Shown here one piece after another: positions 8,388 through 17,549 of a DNA stretch of 64,000 nt; the stretch's first letter is position 1, and each line of letters begins with the position of its first letter. A program made the position numbers and the translations under genes. The notes under the pieces were generated by a model. That model did not search any database, was not told the origin of the DNA, and saw only the letters and a program-made list of their open reading frames with translations. This DNA is from Hyphomicrobium sp. (GTDB lineage: Bacteria > Pseudomonadota > Alphaproteobacteria > Rhizobiales > Hyphomicrobiaceae), in assembly GCF_009026145.1 (NCBI RefSeq), contig NZ_WBUE01000001.1:248001-312000 (forward strand). The letters are read 5' to 3'.

Positions 8388-9485
8388 TTATGCGCGCGTC
8401 AGCATCGCACGCAGCTCCTCGAGGCGCAGCTTCGTTTGCATGTCGATGGCATCCTTGATCGACAGCATCTGCTTCTCGATCACCGTGCTGAGCTCGCCCG
8501 CCATGCTCTCGCGCGCCGAGGCATTCATTGCCGCCAAGGTTTCGCGGATGTGCGCCAGCCCGAGGTCGCGCTCGATGTGCTGGCCCAGCTTCTCCAGGAA
8601 CTCGCGCGCGAAGTTCGGAACCTCGAGGCGCGCCATGGCGGCGAGCGCGCGCCGGCGAACCGCCGTGTCGGGGTGGGTCAGCGCCGACCGCATCAGGCGA
8701 CTGTTCAAGGTGGTGGGTACGCGCACCAGGCGCTTCTTCACGCTGTCCGGGCTGACCGTGCCGTTCTCCAGGGCGTGCGCCATGGAGATCTGATGCGTGT
8801 ATTGCTGCAAGCGCAATAGCAGCGCGCGCACGACGATGATCGACAGCGTGACGACGATGATCAGACGCACCGAGTTGCCGGTCCAGCCGTTGTAGACGAT
8901 CTGCGCGCTCAAGTTATCGGACAGGTTGACGAGATTGGCCCAGGCACTGACCACGGTGGTGACGATTGGGATCTCGTTGAGGACGCAGGCGAGGTACTCG
9001 CTGTACTCGCTGGTCAGCGTCGGACGCTGGCGTAGGATCTGCGCTAGGCCAGTATTCTCGATCGTCTGGATGAGCGCCGCTAGTCCGAGAATGTAGAAAG
9101 CGGTCGAGGAGGCGAGGATCGGCACGTTGTTGACCACATCCAGCGCCGAGAACGTCATCTTTTCGGCCGCCAGCGAGCCCTCCATCACCCGCTTCTCCTC
9201 GTACATGATGCGCAAGCTGGAGGCGATGATGAGGATGTGGACGAGGAGGAATGCCACCAGCCACCAGAACAGGTGCTTGGTTTCGAGACCGGTCGCCGCC
9301 GCGTAGAGGACGGCGGCATTGACGCCGAGCCACAGCGCCACCTTCCAGAAGCTCACGCCACCGGTTTGCGGGTCGGGCCGGAAGATCAAGTTGAGCAGAC
9401 CGATGAGCGGCCAGCAGACGCTCGTCCAGGCGCGATCCAACGCCCCGAACAGCGTCGTGGTGACTTTTTCTTGTACCGTCGACAT
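8388..9485 (-). CDS. Unknown multi-pass membrane protein with cytoplasmic helical tail
   Basis: 365 aa, family not recognised. Four or five hydrophobic segments occupy the first two thirds (about residues 30-55, 55-95, 110-150 and 210-235), including FWWLVAFLLVHILIIASSL and VRLIIVVTLSIIVVRALLL. The last 130 residues are soluble and helical, with HPDTAVRRRALAAMARL resembling a single HEAT-like pair. A polar stretch with EYSEYLACVLNEIPIV between segments is unusually conserved-looking. The second ATG (MSTVQEK) is chosen over one three codons earlier because of AGGG spacing. It lies just upstream of the MFS gene, so a role in transport or its control is possible. Confidence 0.6.
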   Translation of the reverse strand: MSTVQEKVTTTLFGALDRAWTSVCWPLIGLLNLIFRPDPQTGGVSFWKVALWLGVNAAVLYAAATGLETKHLFWWLVAFLLVHILIIASSLRIMYEEKRVMEGSLAAEKMTFSALDVVNNVPILASSTAFYILGLAALIQTIENTGLAQILRQRPTLTSEYSEYLACVLNEIPIVTTVVSAWANLVNLSDNLSAQIVYNGWTGNSVRLIIVVTLSIIVVRALLLRLQQYTHQISMAHALENGTVSPDSVKKRLVRVPTTLNSRLMRSALTHPDTAVRRRALAAMARLEVPNFAREFLEKLGQHIERDLGLAHIRETLAAMNASARESMAGELSTVIEKQMLSIKDAIDMQTKLRLEELRAMLTRA

Positions 9486-9651
9486 GACGTGCACCCTGTC
9501 CCTTGGCTCCCCAGCGCGAGGCTAACGTAACATGGCCGAGCCGGACAACGTATGGAACGCTGGGTCAGCTTTAACGCGCCGGCGGCGGCGACCTGACCGC
9601 CCCCAGCCTGCTGGCGCGGCCGCATTGACCTTGACCCTTGTAGAGGTCTAA

Positions 9652-10683
<1,032 letters not shown>

Positions 10684-10707
10684 TCTGCGGCCCTGGGGCC
10701 GAGCGCG

Positions 10708-11574
10708 CTACTGCATTCTGTAGGCGACGAGCTTGTCGCTCATCATCATCGGCATCAGCAGTAGGTTCTGATCCGGCACGTAGCCGATGTCGGCAGTCCC
10801 CCGATCGAGATCGAGCAGCTTCGTCGCCTTGCCCTTGCGGTCGATTCGATAGAGCGCTCCGGCTACCCAGTCGCTAACGAGAAACGAGTCGCCCTCGGGC
10901 TCGATGCCGTCGAGGTTTCCCACCGGCTTGCCATCGCCGAGATCGCGGATCGTCTTGTCGGCCATCGTGACCTCCACGAGGTTGGAGGGCGAAGCCGATT
11001 GGGCTGACGTGCCGGGAGGGCCCCAAGCAGCGATGATCAGTCTGTCTCCCGCAACGTGCAGGCCATTCGGAAATTTGAGTGCCGGGTCCTCGAGCCATTT
11101 CTCGAGCTTGCCGCCGGCCAGGCGCCAGATCGCGCTGGTGTTCGAATCGGAGACGTAGACGTTGCCCTGCTGGTCAGCGGCCACGTCGTTGAGGAACGTG
11201 GCGCCGGGCGCCTCGTAGCTGGCAATCGTCTTGCCGGTCTTGGTGTCGATCTCGACCAGCCGGTCGATATCGGAGGCGTACAGCTTGCCGGCCGCCAGCG
11301 CCATGCCCTTCGGCGCGTCGAGGCCCCTTGCCCATTCGAGCGCGATGACCTTGCCGTCGGCCAGCGACACCTTGGAGATGAAGCCGTTGCCGTCCTTGTC
11401 GGTCGGCTTGCCTGCGACATTGCTCACGTACGCGAAGCCTTCCTCCGGCACCGGCAGCGCCGACTCAGGGGTCTTCAAGCCGGCGGTCTCCCACAGCACG
11501 GCCGGCGCCGCGCACGCGGCGTCGACCGCCACCCCTGTGACGATCAGGGCCACTGCGATACCTGCAAACTTCAT
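10708..11574 (-). CDS. Exported SMP-30/gluconolactonase-like beta-propeller protein
   Basis: A 288-aa precursor starting with a Sec signal peptide (MKFAGIAVALIVTGVAVDAA). The mature part contains repeated blades: FAYVSNVAGKPTDKDGNGF, KLYASDIDRLVEID, GNVYVSDSNTSAIW, DSFLVSDWVAGALYRID. The SD/N-bearing strand ends are typical of six-bladed SMP-30/gluconolaconase/NHL propellers, which bind a metal in the central channel and often hydrolyse lactones. The substrate is unknown; it would act in the periplasm. GGGAGG lies upstream of the ATG. It is divergent from a LysR gene 209 bp away, which may regulate it. Confidence 0.7.
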   Translation of the reverse strand: MKFAGIAVALIVTGVAVDAACAAPAVLWETAGLKTPESALPVPEEGFAYVSNVAGKPTDKDGNGFISKVSLADGKVIALEWARGLDAPKGMALAAGKLYASDIDRLVEIDTKTGKTIASYEAPGATFLNDVAADQQGNVYVSDSNTSAIWRLAGGKLEKWLEDPALKFPNGLHVAGDRLIIAAWGPPGTSAQSASPSNLVEVTMADKTIRDLGDGKPVGNLDGIEPEGDSFLVSDWVAGALYRIDRKGKATKLLDLDRGTADIGYVPDQNLLLMPMMMSDKLVAYRMQ

Positions 11575-11782
11575 CTTGGGCCTCCCTGAAGAGATTCTGT
11601 GGCTTGGGTTGCACCGGCTTATATGGGACTGCGCCGGCAGGTCGCCCTGTTCAGGCATCGGGGGCTGGTTTAAGTTGCAGCGCAACAAGACCGGTACAGT
11701 CATCGCGTATAGCCATCCGAATGCTTGCGTTTGGGCCCTGCCGGAGCAGCGACGCTGTGCGCGATAGTGCAGGAAGCGATCC

Positions 11783-12673
11783 ATGGACTGGGACAAGCTC
11801 AGGATCTTTCATGCGGCGGCTGAAGCGGGGAGCTTCACGCACGCGGGTGACGCGCTGCACATGAGTCAGTCGGCCGTGAGCCGTCAAGTGTCGGCGCTCG
11901 AGCGCGATCTCAAAGTCACGCTGTTCCATCGCCACGCGCGCGGTCTCGTCCTCACCGAGCAGGGTGAGCTCCTGCACCGCACGACCTCGGATGTGATCAA
12001 CAGGCTGCACACGGCCGAAACGCTGTTGTCCGACACGACCTCGAAGCCCTCGGGTGAATTGCGCATTACGGCCCCGGTCGGCTTCGGCACGATCTGGCTC
12101 ACGCAGCGCCTGCGCGAATTCCAGGATCTCTATCCGGAGATTCGCATCGAGCTGAACCTCAACGACGACCAGGTCGACATCGGGATGCGCGCCGCCGACG
12201 TCGCCATCTGGACGCGTGAGCCGCCCCAGTCGGACCTCATCCGCCGCATGCTGTTTACCAGCCGCGTGCGCGCCTTCGCCTCGACGCAGTACGTGCGCCG
12301 CTTCGGTGCGCCGAAGACACTGGAAGAGCTCGAGGGACACAGCATCGTGTCCTACAGCGGCCAGCCGGCGCAGCACCTCTCGGCCATCACCTGGATCGAG
12401 ACCGCCGGACGCGATGGCAAGGGGCCGCGCGAGCCGGCGTTCCGCGCCAACAGCGTCGTGGCGCTGCGCTATGCTATCCGCGCCGGCATCGGCATCGGCA
12501 TGATCCCCGACTACATGACCGACAACGAGGCCGACCTGGTGCCGGTGCTGACCGACATTGCCCCTCCAACCCTGCCAATCCTGTTCGTCTACCCTGAGGA
12601 GCTCAAGTCCTCGAAAAAGGTGCAGGTGCTGCGCGATTTTCTCGTCGCCCAGGCGCGGCAGTGGAAGTTCTAA
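11783..12673 (+). CDS. LysR-family transcriptional regulator (trxB-adjacent type)
   Basis: 296 aa. The N-terminal winged helix-turn-helix (residues 1-60; LRIFHAAAEAGSFTHAGDAL then MSQSAVSRQVSALERDL) is followed by a LysR substrate-binding domain starting near residue 90 (GELRITAPVGFGTIWL). AGGAAG before the ATG fits. LysR genes next to trxB are common in Hyphomicrobiales. It is divergent from the exported propeller-protein gene, the classical arrangement for a LysR regulator and its target, but no operator was mapped. The effector is unknown. Confidence 0.85.
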   Translation: MDWDKLRIFHAAAEAGSFTHAGDALHMSQSAVSRQVSALERDLKVTLFHRHARGLVLTEQGELLHRTTSDVINRLHTAETLLSDTTSKPSGELRITAPVGFGTIWLTQRLREFQDLYPEIRIELNLNDDQVDIGMRAADVAIWTREPPQSDLIRRMLFTSRVRAFASTQYVRRFGAPKTLEELEGHSIVSYSGQPAQHLSAITWIETAGRDGKGPREPAFRANSVVALRYAIRAGIGIGMIPDYMTDNEADLVPVLTDIAPPTLPILFVYPEELKSSKKVQVLRDFLVAQARQWKF

Positions 12674-12693
12674 GAAGCCGGGGTCATACGCCC

Positions 12694-12835
12694 GCGTCTC
12701 GCCTCGGTAACCCAGGATTTGCAGGCGGCGGGACGAGACGCTATCTAACGGGCAGTTTCTTGAGCATCGGCGGCTAAGAAGCACCATCTCCACCCTCGCG
12801 CCCGGGGTCGCCCGGGGCGGGAGGGGTGGTTTTTT
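12694..12835 (+). ncRNA. Candidate small RNA: three stem-loops ending in a terminator
   Basis: Between lysR and leuC lie three consecutive foldable hairpins. The first is an 8-bp perfect stem (GCGTCTCG at 12694-12701 with CGAGACGC at 12734-12741). The second is TTTCTTGAG with CTAAGAAG (about 12755-12780, one bulge). The third is a GC-rich terminator hairpin followed by TTTTTT. This compact layout of about 140 nt resembles trans-acting sRNAs of Rhizobiales such as the alpha-r45 type, which are also described as three stem-loops of about 150 nt. Identity with any named family is not claimed. No clear promoter was found; it could instead be a long leuC leader. Confidence 0.4.
12790..12835 (+). 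terminator. Rho-independent terminator 49 bp upstream of leuC
   Basis: A long GC-rich stem (CACCCTCGCGCCCGGG region pairing with CCCGGGGCGGGAGGGGTGG, a few mismatches) with TTTTTT immediately after. It ends transcription coming from lysR or the candidate sRNA. Because leuC starts 49 bp downstream it could also act as an attenuator, but no leucine-rich leader peptide was found. Confidence 0.7.
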
Positions 12836-12884
12836 GTGCGGCGCTGGCTGCTCCATCAGCCTCTATCGAGACACGAGACACGGC

Positions 12885-14291
12885 ATGGCTAAGACACTCT
12901 ACGACAAGATCTTCGACGATCACGTGGTCGAAAGCCAGGCGGATGGCACATGCCTTCTCTACATCGACCGCCATCTCGTGCACGAGGTGACGAGCCCACA
13001 GGCCTTCGAGGGTCTGCGCATGTCAGGCCGCAAGGTGCGCGCGCCGGAGAAGACGCTCGCCGTCGTCGATCACAACGTGCCGACCTCGGACCGCACCAAG
13101 GGCATCGACGACGAAGATAGCCGCATTCAGGTCGAGACGCTGGCTGCCAACGCGCGCGACTTCGGCGTCGAGTATTACAACGAGCTCGACAAGCGGCAGG
13201 GCATCGTGCACGTCGTCGGCCCCGAGCAGGGCTTCACGCTGCCCGGCACGACAATCGTCTGCGGCGACAGCCACACTTCGACCCACGGCGCCTTCGGGGC
13301 CTTGGCGCACGGCATCGGCACCTCCGAGGTCGAGCACGTGCTGGCCACGCAAACCCTCATCCAGCGTAAGGCCAAGAACATGCGCGTCAGTGTCGACGGG
13401 CAGCTGCCCGCCGGCGTCACCGCCAAGGACATCATCCTCGCCATCATCGGCGAGATCGGCACCGCCGGCGGCACCGGCCACGTCATCGAGTATGCGGGCG
13501 AAGCGATCCGCGCGCTATCGATGGAAGGGCGCATGACCATCTGCAATATGTCGATCGAAGGCGGCGCGCGCGCCGGCATGATCGCGCCCGATCAGAAGAC
13601 CTACGACTTCATCAAGGGCCGGCCGAAGGCGCCGAAGGGCGGCGCGTGGGACATCGCCATGCGCTACTGGGAGACGCTGCGCTCCGACGACGGCGCTTTC
13701 TTTGATTCGGAGATCAAGCTCGATGCGGCCAAGCTGCCGCCCATCGTCACCTGGGGCACGAGCCCCGAGGACGTGGTTTCCATCTCCGGCGTCGTCCCCG
13801 ACCCGGCCAAGGTCGAGAACGAGAACAAGCGCGCCTCCATGCAGCGTGCGCTCGAGTACATGGGCCTGACGCCCGGCACTAAGATGACCGACATCCCGCT
13901 CGACGTGGTGTGGATCGGCTCGTGCACCAACGGCCGCATCGAGGACTTGCGCGCCGTCGCCAAGATCGTCGACGGCAAGAAGATCTCCAGCCGCCTCGCC
14001 TACGCGATGATTGTGCCCGGCTCCGGTCTCGTCAAAGCGCAGGCGGAAGGCGAAGGCCTCGACAAGATCTTCAAGGATGCGGGCTTCGAATGGCGCGAGC
14101 CGGGCTGCTCGATGTGCCTCGGCATGAACCCAGACCAGCTGAAGCCGCAGCAGCGCTGCGCGTCGACCTCGAACCGCAACTTCGAGGGCCGCCAGGGCCG
14201 GCTCGGGCGCACGCACTTGCTGTCGCCGATCATGGCGGCGGCGGCGGCCATCGAGGGCCACTTCGTCGACATCCGCAGCTGGAGCGCCTAG
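12885..14291 (+). CDS. leuC: 3-isopropylmalate dehydratase large subunit
   Basis: 468 aa, full length. With LeuD it isomerises 2-isopropylmalate to 3-isopropylmalate in leucine synthesis. Aconitase-superfamily landmarks are present: [13 protein letters not shown] (about residue 130), and the cysteines that hold the 4Fe-4S cluster in WIGSCTNGR (about 347) and GCSMCLGMN (about 407-410). The start [15 protein letters not shown] is the family start. leuD and leuB are not adjacent here, which is usual in alphaproteobacteria with dispersed leu genes. Its 3' end overlaps that of the convergent DUF1127 gene by 4 bp. Confidence 0.95.
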   Translation: MAKTLYDKIFDDHVVESQADGTCLLYIDRHLVHEVTSPQAFEGLRMSGRKVRAPEKTLAVVDHNVPTSDRTKGIDDEDSRIQVETLAANARDFGVEYYNELDKRQGIVHVVGPEQGFTLPGTTIVCGDSHTSTHGAFGALAHGIGTSEVEHVLATQTLIQRKAKNMRVSVDGQLPAGVTAKDIILAIIGEIGTAGGTGHVIEYAGEAIRALSMEGRMTICNMSIEGGARAGMIAPDQKTYDFIKGRPKAPKGGAWDIAMRYWETLRSDDGAFFDSEIKLDAAKLPPIVTWGTSPEDVVSISGVVPDPAKVENENKRASMQRALEYMGLTPGTKMTDIPLDVVWIGSCTNGRIEDLRAVAKIVDGKKISSRLAYAMIVPGSGLVKAQAEGEGLDKIFKDAGFEWREPGCSMCLGMNPDQLKPQQRCASTSNRNFEGRQGRLGRTHLLSPIMAAAAAIEGHFVDIRSWSA

Positions 14292-14524
14292 CGCGGGCTG
14301 GCGTCGGGCAGATCCCACCAGGGCCTGCCGCCTTCGTGCCAGGCATCGGCGCGCGAGGCCGCGAAGTCTTTCAGCGCCGCATCGTCGAGCCGCAGCAGCG
14401 CGCGCCGTTGGCGCGCCACCTCGCCCGCCCGCTCGATGAAGGCGAACACATCGCCCAAACCCCGGAGTCTGCGGGCGCGAGCGCTGGTCGCAGTGCGGCT
14501 CTTGCAGGCTGCTTTCGATGCCAT
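14288..14524 (-). CDS. DUF1127 (YjiS-like) small protein
   Basis: 78 aa. The N-terminal 25 residues are basic ([19 protein letters not shown]) and the middle contains [20 protein letters not shown] followed by [15 protein letters not shown], the arginine-rich helix plus D(R/A)-L-x-D-x-G-like pattern of DUF1127. Members of this family bind RNA or regulators and tune phosphate, carbon or stress responses; the role of this one is unknown. GGGAGG precedes the ATG. It is divergent from a LysR gene 117 bp away, a pairing often seen for DUF1127 genes, so that regulator may control it. Confidence 0.75.
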   Translation of the reverse strand: MASKAACKSRTATSARARRLRGLGDVFAFIERAGEVARQRRALLRLDDAALKDFAASRADAWHEGGRPWWDLPDASPR

Positions 14525-14641
14525 CGTTGTCCTCCCAGCTTGGTGCGGAGAGCTATCTAGGGAGGGGCCTTCCATAAGAAAAGTGAATGTTTATTATGTC
14601 TCGCATCACGGCTCGTTATGATGAGCTGGAGGTCGCTAGCC

Positions 14642-15559
14642 ATGTCGCGGAACATCGATGTCGGGCTTTTGCGCGCGTTCGTCGCCGTCGTCGAGACGGG
14701 CAGCGTCACGCGTGCCGCGCATCTTCTCAATCTCACGCAGGCCGCCGTCAGCCAGCAGCTGAAGCGGCTCGAAGATCTGTTCGGGGTCGAGCTGTTCGAT
14801 CGCTCCAATCGCGCCATGCGCACAACGGCGGCCGGCGAACGACTGCTCGCTCATGCGCAGACCATGATGACGATGAACGACGCCATTTGGGGCCTGATGA
14901 GCAAGCCGCATTACGAAGGCGAGATTCGCGTCGGGGTTCCGCACGATGTCGTGGAGCCTAACATTCCGCCGGTGCTCAGGCGCTTCGACCGCGCCTGGCC
15001 GCGCGTGCAGGTCACCCTCACGTCGGGGATTACAGTGGACCTGTTGGGCGCGCTCGAGCGCGGCGAGCTCGACGTCGCCCTGTCGACGGAGCGCAACGTT
15101 CCCGAGGGCGCCGAGCTGCTGTTGCGCGACCCGCTCGTCTGGGCCGGCGCGCGCGGAGGACAGGCGCACCTGCGCGAACCGTTGCCGGTGTCGTTTGGCA
15201 GTCCAAACTGCGCCTTCAGGGCCTCGGCCATCGCCGCCTTGGTGGCCAAAGGGCGCGACTGGCGTCCGATGTGCGAGGCGAGCGTGCTCGATGCGGTGAA
15301 GGCGACGCTCTATGCCGACACGGCCATTGCCCCCATGCTGTTGTCGGCGGTACCCGATGACCTGACAGTGCTGGAAGCGGAGGACGGCTTGCCGCCGCTA
15401 CCGCCGTTCTGCATCAACATGCGCCTGCGCAGCGTCGGCAAGTCCGCGGTTGCCGAGGAGTTCGCCGCGTTCGTGCGGCAGGAGTTCGCTTCGCGCTATG
15501 GTGAGCGACGTCAGGCCGCCTCGGCGGCGGCGGAACAGAAGATGCTGGAGCGATCATGA
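14642..15559 (+). CDS. LysR-family transcriptional regulator
   Basis: 305 aa. The winged helix-turn-helix spans about residues 5-62 (LLRAFVAVVETGSVTRAAHL, LTQAAVSQQLKRLEDLFG). The ligand-binding domain starts near 88 (GEIRVGVPHDVVEPNIPPVL). GGAGG lies 9 bp before ATG 14642; an earlier in-frame ATG eight codons upstream lacks that support. The stop overlaps the methyltransferase start (ATGA), so the two are translationally coupled. The divergent DUF1127 gene is the likely autoregulatory partner promoter. Effector unknown. Confidence 0.88.
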   Translation: MSRNIDVGLLRAFVAVVETGSVTRAAHLLNLTQAAVSQQLKRLEDLFGVELFDRSNRAMRTTAAGERLLAHAQTMMTMNDAIWGLMSKPHYEGEIRVGVPHDVVEPNIPPVLRRFDRAWPRVQVTLTSGITVDLLGALERGELDVALSTERNVPEGAELLLRDPLVWAGARGGQAHLREPLPVSFGSPNCAFRASAIAALVAKGRDWRPMCEASVLDAVKATLYADTAIAPMLLSAVPDDLTVLEAEDGLPPLPPFCINMRLRSVGKSAVAEEFAAFVRQEFASRYGERRQAASAAAEQKMLERS

Positions 15560-16350
15560 GCGGCACCCTCGTTGAGCAGCAGTTCGGCGCTGCAGCCGCC
15601 GACTATGCGACCTCCACCGTGCATGCCCGCGGGCCGAGCCTTGCGCGCCTCGTCGCGCTGGTGGCGCCGCAGCTCCACTGGCGGGCGCTCGACGTCGCCA
15701 CCGGCGCCGGTCACACGGCGCTCGCCTTTGCGCCGCTGGTGGCGCACGTCATCGCCTCCGACATCACCGAGGAAATGCTCGCCGAGGCGGGCAAGCTCGC
15801 CCGCGCACGCGGGCTCACCAATGTAGATGCCGCGAAGGCGGACGCGGGCAAGCTGCCGTTCGCCGATGCCAGCTTCGACCTCGTCACCTGCCGGCTCGCC
15901 GCGCATCACTTCCCCGATCCCGCCGCCTTCGTCGGCGAGGCCTGGCGCGTGTTGAAGCCGGGCGGCGCCTTCGCGCTCGTCGACAATGTGAGCCCTGACG
16001 CGATGCTGCTGCCCGACGCCACGCCGGCGCAGCTGCGCGATGCTACGGTTCTCTACAACGCCTACGAGAGGCTGCGCGACCCGAGCCACGCGCGCTGCCT
16101 GTCCCCCAGCGAATGGCTGGAGCTGCTCGGCGACATAGGCTTCGCCGGCGCCCGCCACGAGCTGCTCGATCAGGACATCGCCTTTGCGCCGTGGACGGCG
16201 CGCATGCGCTGCAGCAGCGAGACCATCGCGCGCCTCGCAACCATGCTCGAAGCCGGTCCGCTCCGCGCCTTCCTGCGCCCGCGCGAAGACGGCGGAGAGC
16301 GGCTCTTCACGCTGCAGGAAGCGATCATCGTCGCGCACAAGCCGGACTAG
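15556..16350 (+). CDS. Class I SAM-dependent methyltransferase (UbiE/ArsM-like fold)
   Basis: 264 aa. The SAM-binding loop LDVATGAGHTALAFAP (about residue 47) is motif I, ASDITEEMLAEA (about 70) holds the acidic residue for the ribose, and FDLVTCRLAAHHFPDP (about 110) with WRVLKPGGAFALVD (about 133) match motifs II-III of the Methyltransf_11 family. The best overall resemblance is to UbiE-type or small-molecule methyltransferases. The substrate is unknown. Its first codon overlaps the end of the LysR gene, and a metalloprotease gene follows after 7 bp, so the three form an operon. Confidence 0.8.
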   Translation: MSGTLVEQQFGAAAADYATSTVHARGPSLARLVALVAPQLHWRALDVATGAGHTALAFAPLVAHVIASDITEEMLAEAGKLARARGLTNVDAAKADAGKLPFADASFDLVTCRLAAHHFPDPAAFVGEAWRVLKPGGAFALVDNVSPDAMLLPDATPAQLRDATVLYNAYERLRDPSHARCLSPSEWLELLGDIGFAGARHELLDQDIAFAPWTARMRCSSETIARLATMLEAGPLRAFLRPREDGGERLFTLQEAIIVAHKPD

Positions 16351-16357
16351 TGTGATC

Positions 16358-16774
16358 ATGCGCAACATCATCGACTGGCGACGCGTCACCGCTCCCGATC
16401 TGGCCGAGTTCGAGGACATGGCCGAGGCGGCCTGGCAGCGTCTGCCGCAGGAGTTTCGCGCCAAGGCGGGCAACCTCCTCATCCGCGTCGAGGACTTTGC
16501 CACCGACGAGGTGCTGGATGCCCTCGGCATCGACGACCCGCTCGATCTTCTGGGCCTCTACCACGGCGTCAGCCTCGACAAGAAAAGCGTGCTCGACCTG
16601 CCGCAGCAGCCCGACATGGTATTTCTTTACCGCCGTCCGCTGCTCGATGAATGGGCCGAGTCCGGAGAGACCTTGGGCAACCTGATCACGCACGTACTGG
16701 TACATGAGGTCGGCCACCACTTCGGCTTTTCCGACGACGACATGGAGCGCATCGAGGCGGCGGCGGACGGCTGA
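16358..16774 (+). CDS. Zincin-like metallopeptidase family protein (PF06262 type)
   Basis: 138 aa, cytoplasmic, no signal peptide. The zinc-binding HEVGHHFGFSDDDM near the C-terminus (about residue 118) is the hallmark of the small zincin_1 family (formerly DUF1025), where HExxH plus a downstream aspartate bind zinc. The N-terminal part (FEDMAEAAWQRLPQEFR) matches the family start. Function in bacteria is unknown. It is the third gene of the LysR-methyltransferase operon, starting 7 bp after the preceding stop. Confidence 0.8.
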   Translation: MRNIIDWRRVTAPDLAEFEDMAEAAWQRLPQEFRAKAGNLLIRVEDFATDEVLDALGIDDPLDLLGLYHGVSLDKKSVLDLPQQPDMVFLYRRPLLDEWAESGETLGNLITHVLVHEVGHHFGFSDDDMERIEAAADG

Positions 16775-16902
16775 TATGCGCCGGCGGCAGAGCTAACCTT
16801 TTGGATTGCGTTTGGGATGATCCCGGCACCCGTCTTGTAACGGGCGCTAAAGGGGGTCATGTTAACGGCGGGATAGAAGCCGGGGTTCCAAGAGTTCTGC
16901 CG

Positions 16903-17427
16903 ATGTTGATCCGCCGCGGTTCGCGCCGCTTGGCCTGTGGCCTGATCGCACTTTTGATGGTGCCGGCTCCGGCGTTCGCGCAGGATCCCAAATCGCCGAC
17001 CCCGGAGGAGTACGTCGCCCATACGGGTGGCGAGGCGACGATCGTCGCGGCCGGCGAGTTCAAGCTCGACGGCATTGCGCTCTATTGCGGCACCCGCCCG
17101 ACGGTGATCGACAACAACCTCGACGACTACGGCGCCGCCTATCCCGGCTTCCTGATCATGAACATGCGGCTTTTGTCGCGGGTGACGACGCCGGTGAAGC
17201 TGTGGATCTACTCGCACGAGTGCGGGCACCAGTTCCGTGGCCCGGACGAGGAGACGGCCGATTGCTTCGCCGTGCAGCGCGGCCGCCGCCAGGGCTGGCT
17301 GTCGCCGGGCGGGGTGGAGGAGATCTGCTCCTTCATCGCCCCGGCCAAGGGCGATGCCATGCACTTCTCCGGCTCGCACCGCTGCGAGTACATGCGCCAG
17401 TGCTTCGGCGAATTCGGGATTCGCTGA
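16903..17427 (+). CDS. Exported HExxH putative metalloprotease
   Basis: 174 aa. Residues 1-26 form a Sec signal peptide (basic MLIRRGSRR, hydrophobic run, APAFAQ), so the protein is periplasmic. The mature part has YSHECGHQFRG (zinc-type HExxH, about residue 106) followed by DEETADCFAVQRGRRQGWL, where E-x-x-A-D resembles the third ligand region of M48-like or related peptidases. Five or six cysteines could form disulphides. ATG 16903 is chosen to give a normal signal peptide. The stop lies one base before the first palindrome of the array that continues beyond the IS. Confidence 0.6.
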   Translation: MLIRRGSRRLACGLIALLMVPAPAFAQDPKSPTPEEYVAHTGGEATIVAAGEFKLDGIALYCGTRPTVIDNNLDDYGAAYPGFLIMNMRLLSRVTTPVKLWIYSHECGHQFRGPDEETADCFAVQRGRRQGWLSPGGVEEICSFIAPAKGDAMHFSGSHRCEYMRQCFGEFGIR

Positions 17428-17428
17428 T

Positions 17429-17444
17429 GCTCCCGATCGGGAGC
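17429..17444. repeat. Array palindrome 1, left of the IS
   Basis: GCTCCCGATCGGGAGC, a perfect 16-bp palindrome, is followed by a 34-bp spacer ending in CAAAAT. Removing the IS and one copy of its 8-bp target duplication places it exactly 50 bp before the next palindrome (20416), so it is the first member of the phased array upstream of hipB. Confidence 0.85.
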
Positions 17445-17472
17445 ATTGCCTTCGATTTGGGATCGTCTCTGC

Positions 17473-17480
17473 CAAAATGT
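17473..17480. repeat. Left copy of the 8-bp target-site duplication
   Basis: CAAAATGT directly precedes the GGG that opens the left inverted repeat and recurs unchanged at 20410-20417 directly after the right end. An 8-bp duplication is what IS1595-family transposases make. Confidence 0.92.
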
Positions 17481-17549
17481 GGGTATTATGTACTTTACAC
17501 ACAAGACCAGACATGGCATAGTGATTCCAGTCACTTAGGAAATTGAGCC

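Noticed and set aside
12790-12835. leuC transcription attenuator
   Set aside because: The hairpin is well formed, but no leader peptide with leucine codons or alternative antiterminator stem was found, so a plain terminator is the simpler call.
16346-16360. CTAGTGTGATC resembling the MITE end at 58019
   Set aside because: Only the first ten bases or so match and there is no inverted partner nearby; it lies over a stop codon and the next start, so it is likely chance.
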